DNA of 64,000 nt from JAJRXR01 sp041402005 (GCA_041402005.1 JAWKTB010000008.1:1-64000), one strand, 5' to 3'; shown: positions 15,419 through 23,734, counted from the stretch's first letter. A program made the numbers and translations. The notes: generated by a model from the sequence alone, not told the origin.

Positions 15419-16288
15419 ATGACGATGGACGTGGGACAGCGGACCGGGGGCCAGACGCGGTCGGCGTTCGACGACGACCCCGAGGCGGTCGCCGCGCTCG
15501 AGCGGATGCGCCGCGTCAACCCGCGGGCCAAGCCCCTCGAGTTCCTCCCCGACGTCAACCCGGCGCGGATCCCCAGGCACATCGCGGTGATCATGGACGG
15601 CAACGGGCGCTGGGCCGAGGAGCGGGGGTTCCCCCGGATCTTCGGGCACCGCAACGGCGCGATCGCGGTCCGCGAGACGGTCGAGATGTGCGGGCGGCTG
15701 GGCGTCGAGGTGCTCACGCTCTACTCGTTCAGCGCGGAGAACTGGAAACGACCCAAGGACGAGATCGACGCGCTGATGCACCTGTGCGTGACGTACTGCG
15801 ACGGCGAGCGGGAGAAGCTCGTCCGCGAGAACATCCGCGTCAAGGTGCTCGGGCGCGTGCATGAGCTGCCCGAGGAGGCTCGCGAGGCGATCGGGCGCCT
15901 GGAGCAGGCGACCGAGGTGTGCACCGGGCCGACGCTCTGCCTGGCGCTCAACTACGGCTCGCGGGCGGAGATGCTCGACGCGATCCGGTCCATCGCGCGG
16001 GATGTGCGCGACGGCGAAGTCGAGCCCGGGGCGATCGACGAGGCGACGGTGGGGGGGCGTCTGTACACCGCCGGCCTGCCCGACCCCGACCTGCTCATCC
16101 GCACCGCCGGGGAGATGCGCGTGAGCAACTTCCTCCTCTGGCAGATCAGCTACGCGGAGCTGTACGTGACCGAGACGCTCTGGCCCGACTTCGACGGCAG
16201 GTCGGTCTGCGAGGCGGTCCGGGCGTACGCCTCGCGTCGGAGGCGGTTCGGGGGGCTGGACCGCGGGGGCGACGAGCGGGCGACCTGA
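15419..16288 (+). CDS. uppS: Isoprenyl transferase (undecaprenyl diphosphate synthase)
   Basis: A 289-residue cis-prenyltransferase making the C55 lipid carrier for cell-wall and glycan synthesis. The catalytic segment HIAVIMDGNGRWAEERG (Asp at about residue 60) and the later motifs YSFSAENWKRP, LNYGSRAEM, PDPDLLIRTAGEMRVSNFLLWQ and ELYVTETLWPDF are all present. It has about 50 residues before the catalytic strand, more than typical UppS, ending in a Pro/Arg-rich segment. The ATG at 15419 has GGAG 6 nt upstream; a GTG at 15407 is in frame. cdsA follows in the same direction, the classical uppS-cdsA order. Confidence 0.95.
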   Translation: MTMDVGQRTGGQTRSAFDDDPEAVAALERMRRVNPRAKPLEFLPDVNPARIPRHIAVIMDGNGRWAEERGFPRIFGHRNGAIAVRETVEMCGRLGVEVLTLYSFSAENWKRPKDEIDALMHLCVTYCDGEREKLVRENIRVKVLGRVHELPEEAREAIGRLEQATEVCTGPTLCLALNYGSRAEMLDAIRSIARDVRDGEVEPGAIDEATVGGRLYTAGLPDPDLLIRTAGEMRVSNFLLWQISYAELYVTETLWPDFDGRSVCEAVRAYASRRRRFGGLDRGGDERAT

Positions 16289-16300
16289 GGGACGCCCCGC

Positions 16301-16306
16301 TACGCT
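16301..16306 (+). promoter_or_regulatory. -10-like hexamer of cdsA, predicting a leaderless start
   Basis: TACGCT ends 8 nt before the GTG at 16315, with no Shine-Dalgarno between. It lies in the 26-bp gap after uppS, so cdsA may have an internal promoter besides read-through from uppS. Confidence 0.35.
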
Positions 16307-16314
16307 TGTCGCCC

Positions 16315-17244
16315 GTGCTCCGCCAACGACTGCTGCTCGGCCCGGTCCTGATCGCGCTCGTGCTCGCGGGGGTGTGGCTCGACGAGTGGCTGGACGTGCA
16401 GGCGCCGCCGACCTGGCTCGCGGAGCTGATCGGGCGTCAGACATTCCCCCCTGGCGTAATCGTGTTCATCGTGGTGCTGGTGCTCGCGCTGCTGGCGGGG
16501 CGCGAGTTGGCCAGGCTGCTGCGGGGCGTCGGGATCGAGGCCTCGACGGGGGTGACGTGCGTTCTGGCGGCGCTGGGCGTGTGCGTGACCTCCCTGGTCC
16601 CCGCCAACGCGGGCGAGTCGGGCGTCCTCAGCGGGATGGCGGTCGCCAACGGCGTGACGGTGCTCGCCCTGCTCGGCTCGCTCGCGGTGTACGCCAGGCG
16701 CCAGCGTCCGAAGGGCATGATCGCGGCCGCCGGCGGGGCGCTGCTCGCCTACGTCTACATCGGGGTGCTGCTGGGCTTCATGTGCGCCCTGCGGCGCGAG
16801 CACTCGGCGTGGGTGCTGGTCTGGGTGCTGCTGACGACCAAGGCCTCCGACATCGGGGCGTACTTCACGGGGCGGGCGATCGGGCGTCACAAGCTCGCCC
16901 TCTGGCTCAGCCCGGGCAAGACGTGGGAGGGGCTGGTGGGCGGGATGGCGCTGGCGGCGGCGGTGGGGGGCGCGGGCGCCGAGGCGCTGGCGGACATCGT
17001 GCCCAAGGGCTCCGAGATCCCCTCGTGGTGGGCGGGCGCGATCGCGGGGGGCGTGTTCGCCGTCATGGGCCAGCTGGGTGATCTGGTCGCGAGCGTGCTC
17101 AAGCGGGACGCGGGGGTGAAGGACTCTGGGACTTCGCTGCCGGGATTCGGGGGGGTGCTGGACGTGATCGACTCGCCGATGGTGGTGGGGGTGGCGGCGT
17201 TTTGGTGGCTGCGCACGGGGATCGGGGTGGTGATCGCGTCGTGA
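16315..17244 (+). CDS. cdsA: Phosphatidate cytidylyltransferase
   Basis: A 309-residue polytopic membrane enzyme forming CDP-diacylglycerol. About eight hydrophobic helices are visible, starting with LLGPVLIALVLAGVWL. The C-terminal signature SVLKRDAGVKDSGTSLPGFGG is followed by a V-L-D-V-I-D ending; it keeps the Lys-Arg, Lys-Asp and final Asp positions, but the usual H of HGG is F and the usual R of DR is V, so it deviates from the classic CdsA pattern. ASDIGAYFTGRAIGRHKL is also typical. The GTG at 16315 is inferred from the -10-like hexamer and the position just before the first helix; the frame is open upstream only as a shadow of uppS. Confidence 0.9.
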   Translation: MLRQRLLLGPVLIALVLAGVWLDEWLDVQAPPTWLAELIGRQTFPPGVIVFIVVLVLALLAGRELARLLRGVGIEASTGVTCVLAALGVCVTSLVPANAGESGVLSGMAVANGVTVLALLGSLAVYARRQRPKGMIAAAGGALLAYVYIGVLLGFMCALRREHSAWVLVWVLLTTKASDIGAYFTGRAIGRHKLALWLSPGKTWEGLVGGMALAAAVGGAGAEALADIVPKGSEIPSWWAGAIAGGVFAVMGQLGDLVASVLKRDAGVKDSGTSLPGFGGVLDVIDSPMVVGVAAFWWLRTGIGVVIAS

Positions 17245-17268
17245 CGCGCGGGATCGGGCGTCAGAGCG

Positions 17269-17277
17269 TGCTACACT
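17269..17277 (+). promoter_or_regulatory. Extended -10 promoter element TGCTACACT
   Basis: TGCTACACT matches an extended -10 box (TGnTAnnnT). The predicted transcription start falls at about 17283-17285, on the ATG of a 14-codon leader frame, 40 bp before the coiled-coil zinc-ribbon gene. No -35 consensus is needed for extended -10 sites and none is seen. Confidence 0.45.
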
Positions 17278-17282
17278 CGGGC

Positions 17283-17327
17283 ATGGGTGTTGAACGAGGC
17301 GGCGTGGCGCCGCTGGAGGGCGCATGA
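17283..17327 (+). CDS. Possible 14-codon leader peptide MGVERGGVAPLEGA
   Basis: A short frame begins exactly where transcription from the TGCTACACT element should start, runs 14 codons and ends in a TGA that overlaps the next start codon (ATGA). The downstream gene has its own GGAGGG Shine-Dalgarno inside this frame, so the leader peptide could couple or modulate initiation. Evidence is positional only; no homology can be judged at this length. Confidence 0.3.
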   Translation: MGVERGGVAPLEGA

Positions 17328-18076
17328 CGGTCACGGGCAAGCTGGTCCGGGTCTACCAGGTCGATAAGCAGATCCGCGGGTTGCGGAGCCGCCTGACGGC
17401 CGCCGAGCGCTTCCTGAACGAGCAGACACGGATCCTGGGCGAGTTGGCGACGCGCAAGACCGCCGTCGAGGGCCAGCTGCGCCAGATCACCGCCAGCGCG
17501 TCGAACGAGGAGGGCGAGGTCGCCCGCATCTCGGAGCGGATCGAGGAACTCCGCGAGCGGATGAACAACGCCCGGACGAACAAGGAATACAAGGCGCTGC
17601 TGACCGAGGTCAACACGCTCAAGGAGCAGCGCTCCACCCATGAGGACGGGGCGATCTCCCGCCTCGAGCAGATCGACAAGCTCAAGAGCCAGCTCGCGGA
17701 CATCGAGAGCCAGCACGCGGAGCGGACGCGGATGCGCGAGGTCGCCGAGAGCGAACGCCAGCAGCGCGCCGACGAGATCAAGGACCGCCTCAAAGCGCTC
17801 GAGAGCGAGCGTGAGCAGGTGATCGAGGACGTGCCGAACGACGTGCTCAAGACCTACGAGGAGCTGGTGGAGCAGCGCGAGGACGAGGCGATGGCGCCGA
17901 TCGAGATCGCCGACCGCAAGCGCCACGAGTTCCACTGCGGGGCGTGCATGATGACGCTGCCCGTCGAGTCGATGAGCGCGCTCTTGAGCCACGGCAGCCT
18001 GACACGCTGCGTCAGCTGCGGGTGCATCCTCTACCTGGAGGAGAACACCCGCGAGTCGATGACGGCCAAGAAGTAG
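17324..18076 (+). CDS. Coiled-coil protein with C-terminal zinc ribbon
   Basis: A 250-residue protein: residues about 5-190 are an almost continuous antiparallel coiled coil (heptads rich in Leu, Glu, Arg, for example ERIEELRERMNNARTNKEYKALLTEVNTLKEQ), and residues about 200-238 form a four-cysteine ribbon, CGAC (205-208 region) and CVSCGC. This is the architecture of the C4-type zinc-ribbon family (zf-RING_7), several members of which have been linked to RNA or nucleic-acid handling; the precise role is unknown. GGAGGG lies 5 nt before the ATG. It follows cdsA by 79 bp but appears to have its own promoter. Confidence 0.85.
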   Translation: MTVTGKLVRVYQVDKQIRGLRSRLTAAERFLNEQTRILGELATRKTAVEGQLRQITASASNEEGEVARISERIEELRERMNNARTNKEYKALLTEVNTLKEQRSTHEDGAISRLEQIDKLKSQLADIESQHAERTRMREVAESERQQRADEIKDRLKALESEREQVIEDVPNDVLKTYEELVEQREDEAMAPIEIADRKRHEFHCGACMMTLPVESMSALLSHGSLTRCVSCGCILYLEENTRESMTAKK

Positions 18077-18106
18077 GCATCAGGGATTGGGCATCAGGCA
18101 TCAGGG
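18076..18106 (+). repeat. GGCATCAGG short repeat cluster
   Basis: Directly after the stop codon lie three copies of GGCATCAGG in GGCATCAGGGATTGGGCATC AGGCATCAGGG (31 bp). Related clusters occur after rpsN (30893) and after rpsM (36746), each immediately behind a gene. Confidence 0.5.
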
Positions 18107-18129
18107 GGAAATCTGAGAGACAGCGCCTC

Positions 18130-19188
18130 TCAGAAGAGGACGTCGGTCGGCTCGCTGGCGCCCGTGACGGCGACCGAGGCGGGCAGGCCCAGGTGGTCGG
18201 CGGCGGCGCGGGTCAGCGCCCTGCCCCGACGCGTCCGCGCCAGGAACGCGATCTGGAGCAGGTAGGGCTCGACCACGTCCTCGAGCGTGCCCGCGTCCTC
18301 GTTCATCGTGGCGGCGATCGTCTCGAGGCCCACGGGCCCGCCGTCATAGACCGTCCCGATCGTCCGCAGGTACGCCCGGTCGAGGTCGTCGAGGCCCAGC
18401 TCGTCCACGCCTTCGAGGGCCAGGGCGTCGTCCACGAGCGGGGGCGCGAGGCGCCCGTCGGCCCGGACCAGGGCGAAGTCCCGGACGCGCCGAAGGAGTC
18501 GGTTGGCGATGCGGGGCGTGCCCCTGGATCGCTCGGCGATCCGGGTGAGAGCGTCGTCGCAGGCCTGGTCGATCCCCATGAGGTCCGCCGAGCGACGCAG
18601 GATCGCCAGCAGGTCGGGCGTCTCGTAGTACCGGAGGTGGTGGGCGAGGCCGAAGCGTGAGCGCAGGGGGGCGGAGAGGAGGCCGGCCCGCGTGGTGGCG
18701 CCGATGAGCGTGAATGGCTTGCACCGGATCTCGACGGTGCGGGCGTTGAGGCCCGTGTCGAGGCAGATGTCGATCTTGAAGTCCTCCATCGCCGGGTAGA
18801 TGAACTCCTCGACGGCGACGGGGAGGCGGTGGATCTCGTCGATGAAGAGGATGTCGCCGTGCTCCAGGCGGGTCAGGGCGGCGACGAGGTCGGTGCCCCT
18901 GGCCAGGGCGGGGCCCGAGGTCGTGTAGAGGCGGGCGCCCATCTCCCGGGCGATGACGTGGGCGAGGGTGGTCTTGCCCAGGCCCGGCGGGCCATGGAGC
19001 AGGACGTGCTCGAGGGGGGGTGAGTCGGCGCCGGCGCCGCGTGCTCTCACGGCCTCGAGCGCGATCGACAGACGCTCGATCAGCTCGGTCTGGCCGACAT
19101 ATTCGCCCAGAGACTCAGGGCGGAGGGCCCAGTTGGTGCGCTGCTCTCCGGGCGCCTCCCTGGGGGAGATGATGCGGTCCGTCGCCAT
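18130..19188 (-). CDS. ruvB: Holliday junction DNA helicase RuvB
   Basis: A 352-residue AAA+ motor that drives branch migration with RuvA. It has the RuvB start LRPESLGEYVGQ, Walker A GPPGLGKTTLAH, Walker B ILFIDEIHRL, sensor GATTRAGLLSAPLRSRFG (with the arginine finger) and the C-terminal winged helix (TIGTVYDGGPVGLETIAATMNED). The length is normal. The ATG at 19188 is preceded 8 nt upstream by TACACT on the minus strand without a Shine-Dalgarno, again suggesting a leaderless transcript. ruvA and ruvC are not adjacent. It is convergent with the zinc-ribbon coiled-coil gene. Confidence 0.97.
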   Translation of the reverse strand: MATDRIISPREAPGEQRTNWALRPESLGEYVGQTELIERLSIALEAVRARGAGADSPPLEHVLLHGPPGLGKTTLAHVIAREMGARLYTTSGPALARGTDLVAALTRLEHGDILFIDEIHRLPVAVEEFIYPAMEDFKIDICLDTGLNARTVEIRCKPFTLIGATTRAGLLSAPLRSRFGLAHHLRYYETPDLLAILRRSADLMGIDQACDDALTRIAERSRGTPRIANRLLRRVRDFALVRADGRLAPPLVDDALALEGVDELGLDDLDRAYLRTIGTVYDGGPVGLETIAATMNEDAGTLEDVVEPYLLQIAFLARTRRGRALTRAAADHLGLPASVAVTGASEPTDVLF

Positions 19189-19196
19189 CGGATGTC

Positions 19197-19202
19197 AGTG
19201 TA
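19197..19202 (-). promoter_or_regulatory. -10-like hexamer of ruvB, predicting a leaderless start
   Basis: TACACT on the minus strand ends 8 nt before the ruvB ATG at 19188; the spacer GACATCCG has no Shine-Dalgarno. Confidence 0.45.
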
Positions 19203-19242
19203 TCGGTCGGGTGTCGGTTGTGCGCTGACTCACGACGAGCCA

Positions 19243-19339
19243 GGGTGGCACGGCTTGTCCCGAAAGGGCAAGCCGTGTGAGGTCAGTGTCGGATCGGGCG
19301 CGGGCACGGGTTGCCCTTGGGGGACAACACGTGGCACCC
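19243..19339. repeat. Inverted pair of hairpin repeats (REPIN-like)
   Basis: Between the M28 peptidase gene and ruvB lie two related palindromes in opposite orientation. Copy 1 (19243-19279) is GGTGGCACGGCTTGTCCCGA then AAGGGCAAGCCGTG, a near-perfect stem capped by GAAA. Copy 2 (19302-19339), read on the minus strand, is GGTGCCACGTGTTGTCCCCC then AAGGGCAACCCGTG and aligns with copy 1 at most positions. Paired inverted REP units are the layout of REPINs. The first stem could also act as a terminator for the M28 gene, although no T-run follows. Confidence 0.55.
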
Positions 19340-19352
19340 GATCGAGATGGTC

Positions 19353-21494
19353 TCAGCCGCCCGAGGCCGGGGTTGCGTCCTCGCTCTCCGACGCCTCCTT
19401 GTGGGGACGCGGGAGCAGGTCCGGGGCGCAGGCGAGGTTGTACGCGACCAGCGCCATGTTCGTGGACGACTGGGCCAGGTACTCGGGGATCGCCTGGTCG
19501 AGGCGGTCGTTCTGGGTGTGCCACGCGTGGCGGTAGTCGGCCCGCCCGACCTCGTCCCAGAAGAAGCCGGGGACGCCGACGGCGTTGAACGCCGCGTGGT
19601 CGGAGCCCGAGTGCGTCTGGATGTCGGCGCCCGTGGGGCGGATGTTGACGAGCATCCAGCCGGCGTCCTTGTCGTTGGCGGGGTCCTCGTCGGCGAGGGC
19701 GGCGTCGTGGTCGATGGACGAGTAGAAGGCGCCGTTGCTCGGGGCGGTGGCGGCGGCGAGGTAGTTCACCATCACGTCGGCGGCGGGCATGCCGCCCTCG
19801 TAGTTCGTCCCGCCGTCGTCGACGAAGACCGCCGAGATCCGGTCGAGCTCGTCCTTGGGCAGGTTGGCGACGTAGGCCCGGGAGCCGAGCAGGCCCTGCT
19901 CCTCACCCGTCCAGAGGATGAAGCGGATGGTGCGCTTGGGCTGGGCGTGGACGCTGGCGAGGATGCGGGCCGCCTCGAGGACGACCGAGGTCCCGGTGCC
20001 GTTGTCGACCGTGCCCTGTGAGCCCGGCCCGTTCCACGAGTCGAGGTGGGCCGAGACGATGACGCACTCGTCGGGCTTCTCAGTCCCCGTGATCTCGGCG
20101 ATCACGTTGTAGCAGGGGATCGGGCCCTCGGTGAGCTTGTTCGCCAGGTCGAACTCGACGTAGATCGGCGCGTCGTCGGCGACGCGCGAGTTCAGGAAGT
20201 CGTAGTCGCTCTGGCGGACGTTGACCTCGACGTCGGTCGGGTAATCGGCGATCTCGCGCTCGCGCCACCCGTTGGCCGAGGTCGTCCAGACGCGCTCGTC
20301 GGTGGACGTCGAGATGAAGCCGGCGGGGTTGAGTTCGAGGACGCGGGCGAGGACGGAGGAAGTGTCGGCGAGGGACTCGGGCTCGGACGCCGCGGCGGGC
20401 TCGGGCTGGGCCACGCCCCGGGTCAGGTTGACCGCGAACTCGACGCCCGAGGCGTTGGCGGACGCGCCGTTCATCGCGTCGCCCTCGCGCGTGAGCGTCA
20501 CATCGCTGACGCCCATGGAGTGCTTCCAAAGGTAGTGGAGGACGCCGGTGTCCTTGTCGAAGCTGGCGTCGTGGATGGGGCCTTCGAAGAAGTCGGGGAT
20601 GCTCTCGGTTCCGGTCACCTCGCCAGAGTCAGCGAAGTGCAGCTCGAGAGTGACGGGGACGGGCGAGCCGTGGTAGTCGAACGTGCCCGTCCAGTGCTGG
20701 ACGCTGGGATCCTCGGGGATCGCGACGGGCGTCGCATCGGCGGAGGCGAGCTGCGGCTGGTCGCTCTCCTCGGGCTGGACGCCCTTGCGAAGCTCGTCGC
20801 GCTGTTGGAGACGCTGACGCATCAGGAAGCCCGACTGACGCACGCCCGCGCGCCCGGTGTAGTCGGGGGCGATCAGCAGCCAGGCGCCCGGGATTTGGTT
20901 CTCGACGCGGGCGAGTTCGTCCTCGGTCCTGGGCATCTGCAGGACCTGGCCCCGGACGGGCCCGTCGGTGCCCCGGGTCCAGGCGAGGGTGGTGAACTCG
21001 AGGTCGCGAACGTTTTCCCACTCGACCTCGGTCGTGCCGTCGTCGTTCTCCTTCTCGGAGCGCATATAGGCGATGCCGGTGGAGGGCCCCCGGTCGAAGC
21101 GGACGGTGATGTCGCCCCACCAGTCGAGACGCGAGCGGTTCAAGCCCCAGGAGGCGAACTTGTTGCGGGCCCACTCGCCCGCCTGCTCGACGGCGGTCGA
21201 GCCGGTCAGACGCGGGCCGAACGTGTTGCACAGCTCGGTCAGGTGGTCGATCGCGTGGTTGTCGTTGCGACCCTCGGCGATGATGCGGCGGATCGTCTTC
21301 TTGTCCCCCATCTCGATCGCGGGCGGGGCGACGTGCGACCCATCGACGACCGCGAACGCGCCGCCCGACGGACGTGATGGGGCGCGGGTCTGCTGCGTGC
21401 TCGAGCAACCGGTCAGCGTCAGCGAGGCGGCGAGGCCCGCGCTCGACAGGCAGAACACGATCGATCGGCGGTCTCTCATCCTCGCGATGGTCAT
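19353..21494 (-). CDS. M28 family zinc aminopeptidase, lipoprotein
   Basis: A 713-residue exported metallopeptidase. The N-terminus has a lipoprotein signal: basic residues, hydrophobic core and lipobox LTGC with the lipidated Cys near residue 30. The C-terminal catalytic domain (about 455-690) shows M28 ligands in order: SAHLDSW (about 480), the bridging Asp in TVDNGTGTS, the Glu pair in WTGEEQGLLGSRAY (about 530), and the final His in DYRHAWHTQNDRLD (about 663), plus SGSDHAAFNAVGVPG. The central region (about 150-440) carries a long insert with no assigned fold. SD AGAGGAT lies before the ATG. It probably trims peptides outside the cytoplasmic membrane. Confidence 0.9.
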   Translation of the reverse strand: MTIARMRDRRSIVFCLSSAGLAASLTLTGCSSTQQTRAPSRPSGGAFAVVDGSHVAPPAIEMGDKKTIRRIIAEGRNDNHAIDHLTELCNTFGPRLTGSTAVEQAGEWARNKFASWGLNRSRLDWWGDITVRFDRGPSTGIAYMRSEKENDDGTTEVEWENVRDLEFTTLAWTRGTDGPVRGQVLQMPRTEDELARVENQIPGAWLLIAPDYTGRAGVRQSGFLMRQRLQQRDELRKGVQPEESDQPQLASADATPVAIPEDPSVQHWTGTFDYHGSPVPVTLELHFADSGEVTGTESIPDFFEGPIHDASFDKDTGVLHYLWKHSMGVSDVTLTREGDAMNGASANASGVEFAVNLTRGVAQPEPAAASEPESLADTSSVLARVLELNPAGFISTSTDERVWTTSANGWREREIADYPTDVEVNVRQSDYDFLNSRVADDAPIYVEFDLANKLTEGPIPCYNVIAEITGTEKPDECVIVSAHLDSWNGPGSQGTVDNGTGTSVVLEAARILASVHAQPKRTIRFILWTGEEQGLLGSRAYVANLPKDELDRISAVFVDDGGTNYEGGMPAADVMVNYLAAATAPSNGAFYSSIDHDAALADEDPANDKDAGWMLVNIRPTGADIQTHSGSDHAAFNAVGVPGFFWDEVGRADYRHAWHTQNDRLDQAIPEYLAQSSTNMALVAYNLACAPDLLPRPHKEASESEDATPASGG

Positions 21495-21569
21495 GGTGGA
21501 TCCTCTGTCTGCGTCCGGCGGGCGCGGCGCCCGGCGGGCGGGGTCGAGTTCATGCGCACGATACCGGGA

Positions 21570-23036
21570 TCAGTTCACCGGCAGCCCCTTGGACTTCCAG
21601 AGGGCAAGCAGGCGCTTGTGGTCGGTGGGCTCCCAGATGCGTCCGTCCGGGCGGTCGATGTGGATGAGCGAGCCGTCCGAGGCGTATGTCGCGGTCTGGC
21701 TCGGCCCGTCCTCGCGTGGGCGGGTGACGATCTCCACCGAGCCGTTCTTGCCCTCGGGCATCTTCACCGAGTCGGTGCGGAGGGCGATGGTCTCGGCCTG
21801 GGAGAGGTAGGCGTAGAAGGCGAAGTCGGCGGGGACGCCGGCGCGGATGAGCAGTTGGGGGAGAACCTGGGTCTCGACCATCGAGATGTACCCCTCGCCG
21901 TGCATCAGGGGGCGGACGACGCGCGGGGCGGCGGCGTCCTGCTCGATGCGCACGGCCATCGACGTCCCGTCGCGTGCGCCCGTCTCGCGCCACTCGCTCG
22001 GCTTGGCGCCCTCGCGCCGGATCGCCATGCGCAGCGACCAGGCCTCCCGCTCGCGGTCGATCGAGAGGAAGTACAGGCCCCGAGAGTCCACCGTCATGTC
22101 GTTCTCGAGCAGGCGGGCGTCCACGCGGAGGAGGTACCCCGGCTCGCGCTCGGCGTCCGACCACTTCTCCTCGGGCTTGTCGGGCTCGAGCTCGCCCCGG
22201 CGCCCCACCCACGCCCGGACGCGTCGGTAGCCGAACTCCTGGTCGTCCGCCTCGTCGCCACTCCTGGAGGGGCTGTAGAGGCGCTCCCAGCGCTGGCCGA
22301 AGGACGTGAAGACGTCGCGGTAGTCCTCGGCGGAGAGCGAGGCGAGGGCCTGGGCGCCGGCCCGGACCATGACGCCTCGCTTGAGATCAACCTCCCCGGC
22401 GCTGGCGAAGTGGGCCGAGGAGATCATGGTCTCGTAGCTCACTCGGGCGGCGTTGAACTTCTCCGGGGTGGTGAACAGCTCGAAGAGGACGAAACGCCCA
22501 GGCTCGGGGCGGAAGACGGTGTACCCCCTGACTTCGGGGTTTCCCTCGGGTTTGGGGATCTGGATGTAGAAGCGGGAGGCGTCCTGGGCGTTGATCGTCA
22601 GGTCGCCCGACTCGATGACCCTGGCCTGGCTCGAGCCCGGGACCAGCTTGCCCTCGGCGTTGACCTTGCCCGCCGAGGCGAGCATCTGGTCGAGCAGGTC
22701 CTTGGCGACCGCCTTGACGTCGAGATCGTCGTCGCTGGTGCGCTTGCCGTGGATCGCGGCGACCCCCGAGGCGTCGGCGAAGACGATCTGGGTGGTGACG
22801 GCGGCGACGTCGGTACCGGACGCGACGGTCTCGGCGCCCGCCCCGTCGGGCAGATAGAGCGTCAGGCCCAGGCTCTCGATCGTGACCGGGCTGGTCGAGA
22901 GGGCGACGGTCTTGGGGGCTTTTTGCTTGGGGGCGGGCTGGCGCCCGGAGGCGGGCTGGGCCAATGCGCCCGAGGAGGCGGCGAGCAGGATGATCGAGGC
23001 GAGCAGGGGCGTCCGAGCACGTCGGCGGGTGGGCAT
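21570..23036 (-). CDS. Exported protein of unknown function
   Basis: A 488-residue protein with a signal peptide (MPTRRRARTPLLASIILLAASSGALAQ, cleavage after ALA). The mature part is mixed alpha/beta without cysteine pairs or a motif I recognise; features include SPVTIESLGLTLYLPDGA near the start, a segment about how a value is fitted to a beta-rich core (YLLRVDARLLENDMTVDSRGLYFLSIDREREAWSLRMAIRR) and a C-terminal WKSKGLPVN. The ATG at 23036 has GGAGACGACCC upstream; the frame continues 71 codons further but only as GC-rich shadow. It lies 75 bp upstream of the M28 gene in the same direction and could share its transcript. Confidence 0.6.
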   Translation of the reverse strand: MPTRRRARTPLLASIILLAASSGALAQPASGRQPAPKQKAPKTVALSTSPVTIESLGLTLYLPDGAGAETVASGTDVAAVTTQIVFADASGVAAIHGKRTSDDDLDVKAVAKDLLDQMLASAGKVNAEGKLVPGSSQARVIESGDLTINAQDASRFYIQIPKPEGNPEVRGYTVFRPEPGRFVLFELFTTPEKFNAARVSYETMISSAHFASAGEVDLKRGVMVRAGAQALASLSAEDYRDVFTSFGQRWERLYSPSRSGDEADDQEFGYRRVRAWVGRRGELEPDKPEEKWSDAEREPGYLLRVDARLLENDMTVDSRGLYFLSIDREREAWSLRMAIRREGAKPSEWRETGARDGTSMAVRIEQDAAAPRVVRPLMHGEGYISMVETQVLPQLLIRAGVPADFAFYAYLSQAETIALRTDSVKMPEGKNGSVEIVTRPREDGPSQTATYASDGSLIHIDRPDGRIWEPTDHKRLLALWKSKGLPVN

Positions 23037-23416
23037 GGGTCGTCTCCGCGGGGCGCGGTCCGTCGCGCCGGGGGCGAGTTTGGGCGGGGCGGCGCCCGCT
23101 GGCAATCCGGGGGCCCCCGGAAGCCCAGGAAATGTGTCCGGGGCGCTTGGGGGCGGCGTTGACCGAGCCTGAGGGGGGTCTATCCTTCCCGGCTCGTCAC
23201 CACGCGGGAGGCGTTGGGGCGAGCGCGTGACGCCCGCTTCGGGCGACATTCGGCTGGGTACGGTTCGTGAACCCAGTAGTGAGATCTGTTCCCGGGCCCG
23301 ATGGCCCGCCCCACGGAATGGGGTTGGGATAAGGCTTGGGTGTTGGTGTCGGCGGGCGGGCGCCCGCGGGCAGGACGGTTGACGCCGCGGTGTGCGGCGA
23401 GAGGACGTGACGCCAG
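23037..23416. other. 380-bp gap: divergent region and long rpsJ leader
   Basis: This gap separates the minus-strand exported-protein gene from rpsJ. It holds the promoter-like site at 23159-23186 and a leader of roughly 225 nt before rpsJ, with several GC-rich inverted stretches (for example GGGCGGGCGCCCGC near 23350). No credible gene is visible on either strand. Confidence 0.5.
23159..23186 (+). promoter_or_regulatory. Predicted promoter of the S10/spc ribosomal cluster
   Basis: TTGACC and TATCCT are separated by 16 bp, the best sigma70-like pair in the window apart from the BlaI region. It points into rpsJ about 230 bp downstream, leaving a long untranslated leader that could carry ribosomal-protein autoregulation. 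Confidence 0.6.
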
Positions 23417-23725
23417 ATGACCGGCGGCAGGATTCGAATCCGGATGGAGGCGTACGACCACATCGCGCTGGACGCGTCCGCGCGAGAGATCGTCGACCAC
23501 GCCAAGCGCACCAACGCGAAGGTGAAGGGCCCGGTCCCGCTGCCGACGCGTATCGAGCGGTACACGGTTCTTCGCGGCCCGTTCATCGACAAGAAGAGCC
23601 GCGAGCAGTTCGAGATCCGGACGCACAAGCGGATCATCGACATTCACGAGCCGAACGCGCGCACGGTCGAGGCGCTGAATCGACTGGTCGTGCCTGCCGG
23701 CGTCTTCGTGAAGATCAAGGCGTAG
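23417..23725 (+). CDS. rpsJ: 30S ribosomal protein S10
   Basis: A 102-residue S10 (IRIRMEAYDHIALDASAREIVDHAKRT ... GPVPLPTR ... RGPFIDKKSREQFEIRTHKR), first gene of the cluster and also the antitermination factor NusE. It starts the S10 operon here; the str-operon genes rpsL, rpsG, fusA and tuf often found just upstream are absent. A terminator-like hairpin follows, so expression of the downstream genes may depend on read-through or on another promoter. Confidence 0.97.
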   Translation: MTGGRIRIRMEAYDHIALDASAREIVDHAKRTNAKVKGPVPLPTRIERYTVLRGPFIDKKSREQFEIRTHKRIIDIHEPNARTVEALNRLVVPAGVFVKIKA

Positions 23726-23734
23726 GAGCAATCC

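Noticed and set aside
13796..16444. Minus-strand 882-codon open frame across purA and uppS
   Set aside because: Low-complexity Arg/Pro/Asp-rich translation; the plus strand has two complete conserved enzymes.
23431..23441. GATTCGAATCC, resembling a tRNA T-loop
   Set aside because: It lies in the first codons of rpsJ (Gly-Arg-Ile-Arg-Ile-Arg) and no acceptor, D or anticodon arm can be folded around it.
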